6,326 bases of DNA from Candidatus Ectomicrobium neotermitis (GCA_031283745.1 JAITBH010000087.1:1-6326); one strand, 5' to 3'. Numbered from the stretch's first letter, positions 1 through 6,266 are shown. A program made the numbers and translations. Notes: generated by a model from the letters alone, not told the origin.

Positions 1-284
1 TTTGAGTTGATAAAAAACATTTCGCAACCAAAATATCTTTTTGCAAGTTCTGCAAAAGCGGGGTTAAGCGATGGCACGACGCTTGCTGCTGCACAAAATT
101 TGACTGCCCCCGCGTCCAACCCTGAGTAATGAAACATATCCAAAAGCGTTATCCCGTATTCATCTGTAGTTTTATGCAACAAAGATGAAATTCTCCAGAC
201 TTTTCTTGCGGACTTTTGGTTTACATCGTTATCAAAAAGCCCGACTGTAATGTTTGTATTTCCAATATCAAAAACCAATAACAT
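1..284 (-). CDS. coaX: Type III pantothenate kinase CoaX, N-terminal part (runs off the left edge)
   Basis: Phosphorylates pantothenate with ATP, the first step of coenzyme A synthesis; cytosolic. I translated 94 residues from an ATG at 282-284. Residues 1-10 read MLLVFDIGNT, the N-terminal phosphate-binding motif (D6-x-GNT) of the acetate/sugar kinase-Hsc70-actin (ASKHA) fold as seen in CoaX. WRI (30-32) and TTDEYG (39-44) match the family's conserved W-R-I/S and T-x-DEYG segments, and ASVVPSLNPAF (67-77) matches its S-V-V-P-x-L stretch. The rest, including the GPGxxTG region, lies outside the window. The start lies 2 bp beyond the preceding fumarase beta stop codon. A good ribosome binding site (AGAGGAGA, 293-300) sits inside the end of that gene, so translation is probably coupled. 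The family call is secure. An unlinked or diverged paralogue is unlikely given the intact motifs. Confidence 0.93.
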   Translation of the reverse strand, partial: MLLVFDIGNTNITVGLFDNDVNQKSARKVWRISSLLHKTTDEYGITLLDMFHYSGLDAGAVKFCAAASVVPSLNPAFAELAKRYFGCEMFFINS

Positions 285-286
285 TT

Positions 287-823
287 TTATTTTCTCCTCT
301 GATTAAAAATTGAATTTCCCGTCGAATCTGTAGCACAAATTAAGGGCATATCCTCAACGCTAAGCTCATAAACTGCCTCAGCCCCAAGCTCCTCAAAAGC
401 AAAAATTTTCATCGCTTTGACTGTCTTTGAAAGCAAGGCGCCAATGCCTCCAGTCGCAACAAAATAAAGGGCTTGATTTTGTGCAATTGCGGCGGTTACT
501 TCATCGCTCCTCTTGCCTTTTCCGATCATAATTTTTAGCCCCTCTTTAAGCAGTCTCGGCGTAAAAATATCCATACGGGCTGATGTCGTTGGTCCGCAGG
601 AACCAATAATTTCATTTGGTTTTGCTGGGGCGGGTCCGCAATAATAAATAGCTGCACCTTTAATTTCAAAAGGGGGCTTTTGTCCGCAATCTAAAAGGTC
701 AGTAATTTTTTTGTGGGCTGCGTCGCGGGCTGTATAAATTGTCCCGCTAAGCAAAATTTTATCCCCCACTTTTACCTGACTTGTATCGTTTACCAAATCA
801 TTGACCATAAACTTTTTATCCAT
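287..823 (-). CDS. Class I fumarate hydratase beta subunit (C-terminal-type subunit; TtdB/FumA C-terminal family)
   Basis: 178 residues, a normal length for the separate beta subunit of a two-subunit class I fumarase or L(+)-tartrate dehydratase. With the alpha subunit, which carries the [4Fe-4S] cluster, it would interconvert fumarate and malate. Visible family motifs are VGDKILLSGTIYTARDAAHK (19-38), IYYCGPAP (59-66) and the substrate-binding GSCGPTTSARMD (74-85), then a GKGK turn (101-104) and ATGGIGALL (123-131). The start at 821-823 is preceded by a modest AAAGG. The gap to thiH is 15 bp and coaX begins 2 bp after the stop, so it belongs to the same transcript. The alpha gene, normally directly upstream, is absent: thiH is there instead. 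Sequence alone cannot separate fumarase from tartrate dehydratase, so no gene symbol is given. Fumarase is the commoner role. Confidence 0.88.
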   Translation of the reverse strand: MDKKFMVNDLVNDTSQVKVGDKILLSGTIYTARDAAHKKITDLLDCGQKPPFEIKGAAIYYCGPAPAKPNEIIGSCGPTTSARMDIFTPRLLKEGLKIMIGKGKRSDEVTAAIAQNQALYFVATGGIGALLSKTVKAMKIFAFEELGAEAVYELSVEDMPLICATDSTGNSIFNQRRK

Positions 824-838
824 TTTATTTCTGCCTTT

Positions 839-1942
839 TTACAAGGGCTGCCAATCTTTCATAATCGGCTGATACCCTTTTTGATAAATCATTTTTTTTA
901 TCTCATCGACTGTAGACCCATCGCTTATTTCAAATTGCCCCTTTGTATTGTTTTGTTTTGCATAGCCCCCAACTTGCGTATTTGATGCAGCAGACATTTT
1001 CGTCACGCCAAGCGGTATGAGATTTTTTCTCAGCTGATTATTTTCGCGAGTGGAAATTGTTATGCCGATACGATTTATAAAAAGCCTCACGGCACACATT
1101 GCTTCAACAAGCATTGCGTCCGAAATGATTGTGTTGGGCTGATAGCCCCCCTCAGCTTCCCGAATCCTTGGAAAAGAAATTCCGACATCGCTTGATGGAA
1201 AATTTTGTTGCAGATACTTAGCGTGCAAGCCCGCAAAAAAAACTTCTTTTGAAAAATCCCCCAAACCAAGCAAGGCACCAAGATTTAAGTTTCTATATTT
1301 CATTGTGCCTGCCCTCTCCAGAGTTTGGAGCCTAAACTCATAATTAGATTTCGGACCTTTTGTGTGCAGTGTTTTATAAAGAGCCTCGTCATAAGTTTCT
1401 TGAAAAATAGTTATTCCATCAGCACCACAGCGAGCCAACTCTTTGTATTCATTTTCTTTTAGCGGATAGACCTCAATGTCTACAGCGTCAAAATGTTTCT
1501 TCAAAATTTCTACGCACTTTCCCAAATATTCTATCGGGGTTTTTAGAGGGTTTTCCGACGTTAAAAGCAGAATATGCCTGATGCCAAAACCTGCCACAAT
1601 TTTTGCATTCTCCTCCACTTCCTCAAAACTCAAAATCTTCCTTTCGATATTGTTTCTGGTAGAAAATCCGCAATAGGCACAATTGTTTATGCAAAAGTTT
1701 GAGACATACAAAGGTGCAAACAAAACAATAGATTTTCCGAAATGTTTGATGGAAATACTGCGGGCTTTTGTGGCCATATCCTCAAGAAAAGGCAGGGCTG
1801 CTGGAGTTAGTAAAGACAGAAATTGAAGCTCGGATATTTTTGGCAAGGCAAGAATTTTTTTAATTTCATCAGCGTCTACACTTTTAGAAAATGAATCAAA
1901 GTCAAAATTATCGTAGCTGCGTTTGATCTCTAAAAAACTCAT
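839..1942 (-). CDS. thiH: 2-iminoacetate synthase ThiH (radical SAM tyrosine lyase)
   Basis: Cleaves tyrosine with S-adenosylmethionine to p-cresol and dehydroglycine (2-iminoacetate), the C-N donor for the thiamine thiazole ring; cytosolic and oxygen-sensitive. It has 367 residues, close to the usual 370-380. The radical SAM cluster motif is C84-x3-C88-x2-C91 in NFCINNCAYCGFSTRN. The ThiH-specific C-terminal domain is present: SFPRIREAEGG (about 256-266), STRENNQLR (about 297-305), a K/S-x-A-x-S-x-TQVGGYA stretch, and the family ending QFEISDG...KDWQPL. HydG, its relative in hydrogenase maturation, is about 100 residues longer, and coupling to thiG argues for ThiH. The ATG overlaps the thiG stop by 4 bp (ATGA), which implies translational coupling. 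A GGGGA lies shortly upstream, inside thiG. Confidence 0.95.
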   Translation of the reverse strand: MSFLEIKRSYDNFDFDSFSKSVDADEIKKILALPKISELQFLSLLTPAALPFLEDMATKARSISIKHFGKSIVLFAPLYVSNFCINNCAYCGFSTRNNIERKILSFEEVEENAKIVAGFGIRHILLLTSENPLKTPIEYLGKCVEILKKHFDAVDIEVYPLKENEYKELARCGADGITIFQETYDEALYKTLHTKGPKSNYEFRLQTLERAGTMKYRNLNLGALLGLGDFSKEVFFAGLHAKYLQQNFPSSDVGISFPRIREAEGGYQPNTIISDAMLVEAMCAVRLFINRIGITISTRENNQLRKNLIPLGVTKMSAASNTQVGGYAKQNNTKGQFEISDGSTVDEIKKMIYQKGYQPIMKDWQPL

Positions 1943-2718
1943 TTTGATTCCCCGTCTTGCAAAAAATTGGTCAACGGTGATGATGCTCTTGCTGCATGAG
2001 AAACATTTCCGAGCTTTGCAAGAAATGCTTTTCGCCCCGCCAAAACACCATCCCGAAATGCCTCAGCCATCAGCACAGGGTTTTGGCTTGAGGAGATTGC
2101 GGTATTTATCATCACAGCGGCACAACCCATTTCCATACATTGGCAAGCGTCGGAAGGTTTGCCAATACCTGCATCAACAATAATAGGTGTGTCTATTTCC
2201 TCAATTAAAATTTTGATCATTGCCTGCGTCTCCAAACCTCTGTTAGTTCCTATCGGAGAACCTAAAGGCATAATCGCAGCTGCTCCAGCATTTTTCATAT
2301 CTCTTGCTGACGGCAAATCTGCATTCATATATGTAAACACATCGAAATTTTCTTTAGAAAGAATTTCGCACGCCCTTGCGGTTTCATAATTATCAGGCAG
2401 CAAATATTTGTTGTCATTTATAATTTCAATTTTGACTAAGTTTGAGTTGACTGCCTCCCGAGCTAAACGGGCGATTGTGACGGCCTCTTTTGCATTCCTT
2501 GCACCTGAGGTGTTGGGCATAATTTTTATGTCTTTTGGTATGTATGAAAGAATGTTTTCTACCGGATTGTTGAAATCAAATCTGCGCACTGCGACGGTTA
2601 TTACTTGTGCTTGCAATGCAGTCAAAATTTGCGGGATTAAAGAATTGTTTGGAAATTTTCCGCTGCCGACAAAAACTCTATTTGTGAGATCAAGCCCTCC
2701 AATTTTTAATCTGTCCAT
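1939..2718 (-). CDS. thiG: Thiazole synthase ThiG
   Basis: Builds thiamine thiazole phosphate from 1-deoxy-D-xylulose 5-phosphate (DXP), dehydroglycine and the sulfur of ThiS thiocarboxylate. It is a TIM-barrel enzyme of 259 residues, typical for the family. The N-terminal FVGSGKF (16-22) matches the family's R-x-x-x-G-T/S-G-K-(Y/F) segment. K96 in LVKIEII is in the position of the lysine that forms the Schiff base with DXP. LLPD (106-109) follows it. The phosphate-binding loops MPLGSPIGTNRG (about 154-165) and VDAGIGKPSDA (about 181-191) are intact, as is VMINTAI. The start at 2716-2718 has an AAGGAG (2724-2729) at good spacing in an 18-bp gap after rlmN. thiS and thiF, which often precede thiG, are not here. 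No TPP riboswitch was found upstream, so control seems to come from the operon promoter. Confidence 0.96.
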   Translation of the reverse strand: MDRLKIGGLDLTNRVFVGSGKFPNNSLIPQILTALQAQVITVAVRRFDFNNPVENILSYIPKDIKIMPNTSGARNAKEAVTIARLAREAVNSNLVKIEIINDNKYLLPDNYETARACEILSKENFDVFTYMNADLPSARDMKNAGAAAIMPLGSPIGTNRGLETQAMIKILIEEIDTPIIVDAGIGKPSDACQCMEMGCAAVMINTAISSSQNPVLMAEAFRDGVLAGRKAFLAKLGNVSHAARASSPLTNFLQDGESK

Positions 2719-2736
2719 AAAAACTCCTTGTTAATT

Positions 2737-3774
2737 TTATAGTCCCAGTTGCCCGCAAGCTGCACCAATGTCTGTGCCTTTGGCTTTGCGGACATTTACT
2801 ATAAAGCCATTCATCTTCAATATGTTTTTGAATCTGTCTACGACGATTTGTGTGGGTGGCAAAAAAGTAGATTTTTCGATGGGGTTAAAAGGTATGAGAT
2901 TTATCTGTGCCGACGGAGTTAAGAAGCCAAATTTTCTAAGCAGCCTTGCAAGTTTGTGGGCTGTGGCAGAGGAATCGTTGATGTCTTTAATCAAAATGAA
3001 CTCGATTGTTATGCGGGCATTTGTGTTTTTTAGATAGCTTTTTGCAGCAAGCATAATTTCCGAAATCGAAAAACCCAAGTTGTTTGGTATCAACTTTTTC
3101 CTCTGTTTCTCGTCGACAGCGTGCAAAGATATTGCAAGCCGTATTCCTAAATTTTTTTCAAGGACTTTTTTAATTCCACCGACCAAGCCCACTGTCGATA
3201 AAGTGATGTGCCTCTTTCCGATATTGAGTTGCTTTTTAGACATAATGGTTGTGAGGGCAGGCAAAACATTTTCCAGATTAAGAAATGGCTCCCCCATCCC
3301 CATAAACAAAACACCTGTTATTGTTTCTTTCATGTCATTTTCGACGAGTAAAATTTGTTCGACAATTTCCCCTTTGGTCAAATTTCTAATGAACCTCGTT
3401 TTGCCTGAATAACAAAAAGAACAAGCGACAGGGCAGCCCACTTGAGAAGAAATGCAGATGGAATTTGTTTTCTTTGATGGCAGAAAAACTGCAAAAAAAC
3501 GTCTGTTATCGGATGCCTTAAATGTGTAGCGAACACTCCCATCAATTGCTGATTTTTCTTTCTTTAGAATGGTAAGCGAGTGCAGCAAAAAGTTTGCATC
3601 AAGGGTATCCCTCAAGCCTTTTGGCAAGTTTGAACATTCGTCAAAAGTTGTGGCTTTTTTGACATAAATCCATTCCAAAATTTGCTCAATGCGGTAGTCT
3701 TGTTTGACGAAATGTTTGAGATTATTTTTGAGCTGGCTGATGGATAAATCCAAAATATACTTTTTCATATGCAC
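2737..3774 (-). CDS. rlmN: Dual-specificity 23S rRNA/tRNA (adenine-C2)-methyltransferase RlmN
   Basis: Radical SAM enzyme that methylates C2 of A2503 in 23S rRNA and, in characterised homologues, A37 of some tRNAs. It has 345 residues, normal for RlmN. The N-terminal accessory domain (about 5-75, with QILEWIYVKKATTFDE) is followed by the radical SAM core: SSQVGC (109-114), the cluster cysteines C114-x3-C118-x2-C121, GMGEP (159-163) and HITLSTVG (189-196). ISLHA (215-219) and the LIPFNP segment (293-298) follow. C340 in DIGAACGQL is the methyl-carrying cysteine. The loop after the cluster, FCYSGKTRF, differs from the usual FC-x-TG-K-x-G. The annotated start is GTG; an ATG at 3766-3768 would remove two residues. 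The gap to the upstream small gene is only 12 bp. RlmN fits better than the resistance homologue Cfr because of the chromosomal housekeeping context and the N-terminal domain. Confidence 0.95.
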   Translation of the reverse strand: MHMKKYILDLSISQLKNNLKHFVKQDYRIEQILEWIYVKKATTFDECSNLPKGLRDTLDANFLLHSLTILKKEKSAIDGSVRYTFKASDNRRFFAVFLPSKKTNSICISSQVGCPVACSFCYSGKTRFIRNLTKGEIVEQILLVENDMKETITGVLFMGMGEPFLNLENVLPALTTIMSKKQLNIGKRHITLSTVGLVGGIKKVLEKNLGIRLAISLHAVDEKQRKKLIPNNLGFSISEIMLAAKSYLKNTNARITIEFILIKDINDSSATAHKLARLLRKFGFLTPSAQINLIPFNPIEKSTFLPPTQIVVDRFKNILKMNGFIVNVRKAKGTDIGAACGQLGL

Positions 3775-3784
3775 TCGCTATAAA

Positions 3785-3788
3785 CCTT
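3785..3788 (-). promoter_or_regulatory. Ribosome binding site of rlmN (decides GTG versus ATG start)
   Basis: An AAGG overlaps the TAA stop of the small upstream gene and lies 10 nt before the GTG at 3772-3774. It lies 16 nt before the in-frame ATG at 3766-3768, which is too far for efficient use. This favours the GTG start and coupling to the upstream gene. RlmN homologues often begin at the position of the ATG (MKK...), and a weak GAG lies 5 nt from it, so the choice is not certain. Confidence 0.5.
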
Positions 3789-4113
3789 ATTCCCCTTTTG
3801 GCTCATTGTCATTTTGCGTTTCATCCGTTTTCTTGTCGTCAGTTTTGTCGACCTTTTCTTTGACCTTATTAAAAACACCTGTCCCGATATTTATTACAGC
3901 TTCCCCAATTCCAAAAATGCCATCTTTAATCGAGTCAATATCTTCTTTGTGAGCTTCCTTCAATTTCTTTGCTTCATTTACTGCACCTTTTACAGCGTTA
4001 ATCCCATCTGAAATTTCTTTGTGATCTTCCGTAAATTTCTTTACTTCATTTACTACATCTATTGCAGCTTTTGCAGCTTTAATCTCATCTACAACTTCCT
4101 TGATTTTTTTCAT
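3787..4113 (-). CDS. Hypothetical small helical protein with 24-residue internal repeats
   Basis: I do not recognise this 108-residue protein. Residues 21-44 and 45-68 are tandem copies (VNEVKKFTEDHKE / VNEAKKLKEAHKE at their starts), and residues 2-20 (KKIKEVVDEI...) look like a third, partial copy. The DNA copies are also alike at a 72-bp offset (around 3964 and 4036). Hydrophobic residues fall every 3-4 positions (I34, I38, V41, V45, A48, L51, then I59, I62, I66, I69, V73, I76, V80, V84), predicting long amphipathic helices or a coiled coil. Residues 65-81 are glycine-spaced and hydrophobic (GIFGIGEAVINIGTGVF), with G65, G68, G70, G77 and G79. The tail (about 85-108) is highly charged and probably disordered. 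There is no signal peptide or cysteine. A strong AAAAGGAG (4121-4128) sits 7 nt before the ATG, so it is likely translated. It lies between the groEL terminator and rlmN (12 bp away). Its function is unknown. Confidence 0.8.
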   Translation of the reverse strand: MKKIKEVVDEIKAAKAAIDVVNEVKKFTEDHKEISDGINAVKGAVNEAKKLKEAHKEDIDSIKDGIFGIGEAVINIGTGVFNKVKEKVDKTDDKKTDETQNDNEPKGE

Positions 4114-4143
4114 AATTTTTCTCCTTTTGTTTTGACTGCTGAT

Positions 4144-4182
4144 AAAAAAACGGCTGTGTTTTTAATTAAACGCAGCCGTTTT
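4144..4182 (-). terminator. Rho-independent terminator after groEL
   Basis: On the minus strand a 10-bp stem (AAAACGGCTG at 4182-4173 pairing with CAGCCGTTTT at 4156-4147) encloses a loop containing the palindrome TTTAATTAAA, and runs into seven T residues (4150-4144). It lies about 30 bp beyond the groEL stop, as expected for a transcript end. The arms are flanked by A/T on both sides, so it could also act on the plus strand, but no plus-strand gene is present. Only about 30 bp separate it from the next start codon. Confidence 0.88.
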
Positions 4183-4211
4183 AATTTTTACTTTGTTAGT
4201 GCCGTTAATTT

Positions 4212-5837
4212 TTAATACTCAGGCATCGGGGGCATTCCTCCGCCCATCGGACCTTTCGGCGTTTTCTCAGGAATGTCAGTTATCAAAGTCTCCGTAGTGA
4301 GTATCAAAGCCGCTATCGACGCAGCGTTTTCTAAAGCACTTCTGGTAACTTTAGCGGGATCAACAATGCCTGCTTTAATCAAGTCGACATATTGATTTGT
4401 CTCCGCATCATATCCATAAGAAGGCTCTTTAGAATTTTTGATTTTGTCGACGACGACAGATGCCTCAAGCCCAGCGTTTTCGACAATCATTCTTATCGGC
4501 CCCTCGAGGGCTTTTGAAACTATCGCAACACCAGTGGCTTCATCTTCATCAACGGTTTTGACATTGTTTGTAACGCTCTGAGCTTTAAGCAAAGCAACGC
4601 CTCCACCGACGACAATTCCTTCCTCAAGCCCTGCTCGAGTTGCATTCAAAGCATCTTCAACTTTGAATTTTTTCGTTTTCATTTCAGATTCCGTTGCTGC
4701 ACCAACATTTATCACAGCAACCCCTCCGACTAATTTTGCAAGTCTCTCTTGAAGTTTTTCTTTATCGTAATCGGATTTTGAATCTTCAATCTGCTTGCGG
4801 ATCTGGGCAATCCTTGCGTCAATTTCTCTCTTATCTCCCAAACCTGAAACGATTGTTGTGTTTTCTTTATCGACAACAACTCTCTTTGCTTTTCCAAGCA
4901 TATCGATTGTGGCACTGTCGAATTTCAAACCCTTCTCCTCAGTGATGACCGCTCCACCCGTCAAAACTGCAATGTCCTCAAGCATCTCTTTTCTTCTGTC
5001 GCCAAAACCCGGAGCTTTTACTGCAATAACTTTAAGCGTTCCGCGAATTTTGTTTAGCACCAAAGTTGCAAGAGCCTCGCCCTCAATGTCCTCAGCGATG
5101 ATCATAAAAGGTTTGCCGACTTGGACAATTTTTTCTAGCAAAGGAAGTATCTCCTGCATAGAGCTGAGCTTTTTATCGGTGATGATGATGAGAGGATCTT
5201 CAACAACTGCATCCATTCTCTCCGTGTCGGTAACAAAATATGGAGAACAATAGCCTCTATCAAACTGCATACCCTCGACAACCTCAAGAGTGGTGTCGCT
5301 AGACTTGCCTTCCTCAACGGTTATGACCCCGTCCTTGCCGACTTTTTCCATTGCATCAGCGATAAGTGCACCGATTTCTTTGTCGCTTGCCGATATTGAA
5401 GCAATCTGAACTATTTCCTCTTTCTTGACTTGCTTAGCATTCTTTTTAATTTCGGCAATCACAGCTGCGACAGCTTTTTCAATGCCCTTCTTTATGTGGT
5501 TAGCATTTGCGCCCGCTGTGATATTTTTAAGCCCTTCATTGATGATGGATTGAGCAAGCACGGTAGCGGTAGTTGTGCCGTCGCCAGCAATATCATTGGT
5601 TTTTGAGGCGACTTCTTTAACCAATTGAGCTCCCATATTTTCAAAAGGATCCTCGAGCTCAATCTCTTTTGCAATTGTTACGCCGTCATTTGTAACAGTC
5701 GGCGAGCCGAATTTTTTGTCTAAAACTACATATCTGCCTTTGGGTCCTAATGTGATTTTTACTGCATCGGCAAGTTTATCAACGCCTGCCTTCATAGCCT
5801 TGCGTGCTTCATCATTGTAAATCAGTTGTTTAGCCAT
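4212..5837 (-). CDS. groEL: Chaperonin GroEL (Hsp60)
   Basis: The 60-kDa chaperonin subunit, which forms the double seven-membered ring that folds proteins with ATP and GroES in the cytosol. It has 541 residues, within the usual 540-550. The equatorial ATP site shows TLGPKGR (29-35), NDG (50-52) and GDGTTTATVLA (85-95). D395 in VEDALNATRAG corresponds to the catalytic aspartate (D398 in E. coli). The apical domain spans about 190-370. EEGIVVGGGVALL (405-417) is the cpn60 signature region. The C-terminus, GPMGGGMPPMPEY, has only one GGGM instead of a long GGM repeat. The ATG at 5835-5837 has an AAAGGAG (5844-5850) at good spacing. The gap to groES is 36 bp with no promoter visible, so the two form one heat-shock operon under CIRCE control. 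Confidence 0.99.
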   Translation of the reverse strand: MAKQLIYNDEARKAMKAGVDKLADAVKITLGPKGRYVVLDKKFGSPTVTNDGVTIAKEIELEDPFENMGAQLVKEVASKTNDIAGDGTTTATVLAQSIINEGLKNITAGANANHIKKGIEKAVAAVIAEIKKNAKQVKKEEIVQIASISASDKEIGALIADAMEKVGKDGVITVEEGKSSDTTLEVVEGMQFDRGYCSPYFVTDTERMDAVVEDPLIIITDKKLSSMQEILPLLEKIVQVGKPFMIIAEDIEGEALATLVLNKIRGTLKVIAVKAPGFGDRRKEMLEDIAVLTGGAVITEEKGLKFDSATIDMLGKAKRVVVDKENTTIVSGLGDKREIDARIAQIRKQIEDSKSDYDKEKLQERLAKLVGGVAVINVGAATESEMKTKKFKVEDALNATRAGLEEGIVVGGGVALLKAQSVTNNVKTVDEDEATGVAIVSKALEGPIRMIVENAGLEASVVVDKIKNSKEPSYGYDAETNQYVDLIKAGIVDPAKVTRSALENAASIAALILTTETLITDIPEKTPKGPMGGGMPPMPEY

Positions 5838-5873
5838 TTTTTTCTCCTTTTTATGTGAAATTTAGTCAAAAAA

Positions 5874-6158
5874 TTACTCGATAATGCCCAAAATATCATC
5901 TTGAGACATTATGAGATGAGCCACTTCGTTTAGCTTAATCTCAGTGCCGGAATACTTACCGTAAAGCACCTTATCCCCTTTTTTCACATCAAGCGGGATA
6001 ACTTTGCCGTCATCACCAACTTTTCCCTTGCCCACTGCGATAACTTCCCCCTCTTGAGGCTTTTCCTTAGCTGTATCAGGAATTATTATTCCCCCAACTT
6101 TGACCTCTTTTACTTCCAACGGCTTGATTAAAACTCTGTCGCCTAACGGTTTAATCAT
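5874..6158 (-). CDS. groES: Co-chaperonin GroES (Hsp10)
   Basis: Forms the seven-membered lid that closes the GroEL chamber. It has 94 residues, normal length. The N-terminus IKPLGDRVLIKP (2-13) is the family signature. The mobile loop (about 16-31) carries the hydrophobic GroEL-binding tripeptide I24-I25-I26 in VGGIIIPDTA. GEVIAVGKG (37-45), KGDKVLYGKYSGTEIK and the ending DDILGIIE complete the fold. The start at 6156-6158 follows a near-consensus AAGGAGG (6167-6173) at 8 nt. It is the first gene of the groESL operon and lies downstream of the double CIRCE region. Confidence 0.99.
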   Translation of the reverse strand: MIKPLGDRVLIKPLEVKEVKVGGIIIPDTAKEKPQEGEVIAVGKGKVGDDGKVIPLDVKKGDKVLYGKYSGTEIKLNEVAHLIMSQDDILGIIE

Positions 6159-6166
6159 TTTTACGT

Positions 6167-6173
6167 CCTCCTT
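6167..6173 (-). promoter_or_regulatory. Ribosome binding site of groES
   Basis: AAGGAGG, fully complementary to the 16S rRNA 3' end, 8 nt before the ATG. It is the strongest ribosome binding site in the window and fits a very highly expressed gene. Confidence 0.85.
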
Positions 6174-6180
6174 TTTTCTT

Positions 6181-6213
6181 AATTATCTCCAACAATGGAG
6201 CTTTTTCATAATT
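6181..6213 (-). other. Predicted stem-loop in the groES 5' leader
   Basis: In the groES mRNA leader an inner 5-bp stem CUCCA/UGGAG with a UUGU loop (6187-6200) is enclosed by a second possible pairing, AAUUAU with AUAAUU (6208-6213 with 6181-6186). It ends about 8 nt before the ribosome binding site. Pairing is seen by eye only. A role in mRNA stability or translation is inference. Its outer arm touches the degenerate CIRCE copy. Confidence 0.4.
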
Positions 6214-6238
6214 AGCGGTCTCACCCTGCGAGTGCTAT
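6212..6238 (-). promoter_or_regulatory. Second, degenerate CIRCE-like operator over the transcription start
   Basis: On the minus strand ATAGCACTC, 9 nt, then GACCGCTAA. Compared with the CIRCE consensus TTAGCACTC-N9-GAGTGCTAA, the left arm matches 8 of 9 and the right arm 7 of 9, with the exact 9-nt spacer. It begins at the end of the -10 box and covers the predicted +1 (near 6230), an ideal place for HrcA to block initiation. Its centre is 52 bp from that of the near-perfect copy. In RNA it would also form an imperfect hairpin at the very 5' end. Confidence 0.65.
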
Positions 6239-6266
6239 TATAGACAAACCCTCTTTTTCTTGTCAA
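6237..6266 (-). promoter_or_regulatory. Sigma-70 type promoter of groESL
   Basis: A perfect -35 box TTGACA (6266-6261) and a perfect -10 box TATAAT (6242-6237) are separated by 18 bp. Transcription would start near 6230, giving a leader of about 70 nt. The -35 box overlaps the downstream arm of the near-perfect CIRCE. A housekeeping promoter gated by HrcA is the usual class I heat-shock arrangement. Confidence 0.92.

Noticed and set aside
839..1942. HydG ([FeFe]-hydrogenase maturase) instead of ThiH
   Set aside because: HydG has a C-terminal extension with a second cluster and is about 100 residues longer; this protein ends with the ThiH-type KDW segment and overlaps thiG.
2408..2734. Open plus-strand frames antisense to thiG and rlmN (also 3080-3412)
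   Set aside because: Each mirrors a strongly conserved gene on the other strand and shows no recognisable motif or ribosome binding site.
2719..2736. TPP riboswitch ahead of thiG
   Set aside because: The gap is only 18 bp and holds just the ribosome binding site; CTGAG-like strings elsewhere are inside coding regions and lack the second conserved half.
2737..3774. Cfr-type antibiotic resistance methyltransferase
   Set aside because: It carries the RlmN N-terminal domain and the DIGAACGQL ending, and sits in a housekeeping operon without mobile elements.
3787..4113. Bacteriocin, toxin or holin reading of the small gene
   Set aside because: The glycine-rich hydrophobic stretch is interrupted by a charged residue (E71), there is no leader peptide, and no immunity, export or antitoxin gene lies beside it.
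4795..5253. A 152-codon open frame on the plus strand inside groEL
   Set aside because: It lies fully antisense to groEL, has serine-rich low-complexity content typical of a reverse-frame shadow, no convincing ribosome binding site, and no family resemblance.
5838..5873. Internal promoter or CIRCE between groES and groEL
   Set aside because: The 36-bp gap contains only the groEL ribosome binding site and AT-rich sequence; no GCACTC half-site or -35/-10 pair is visible.
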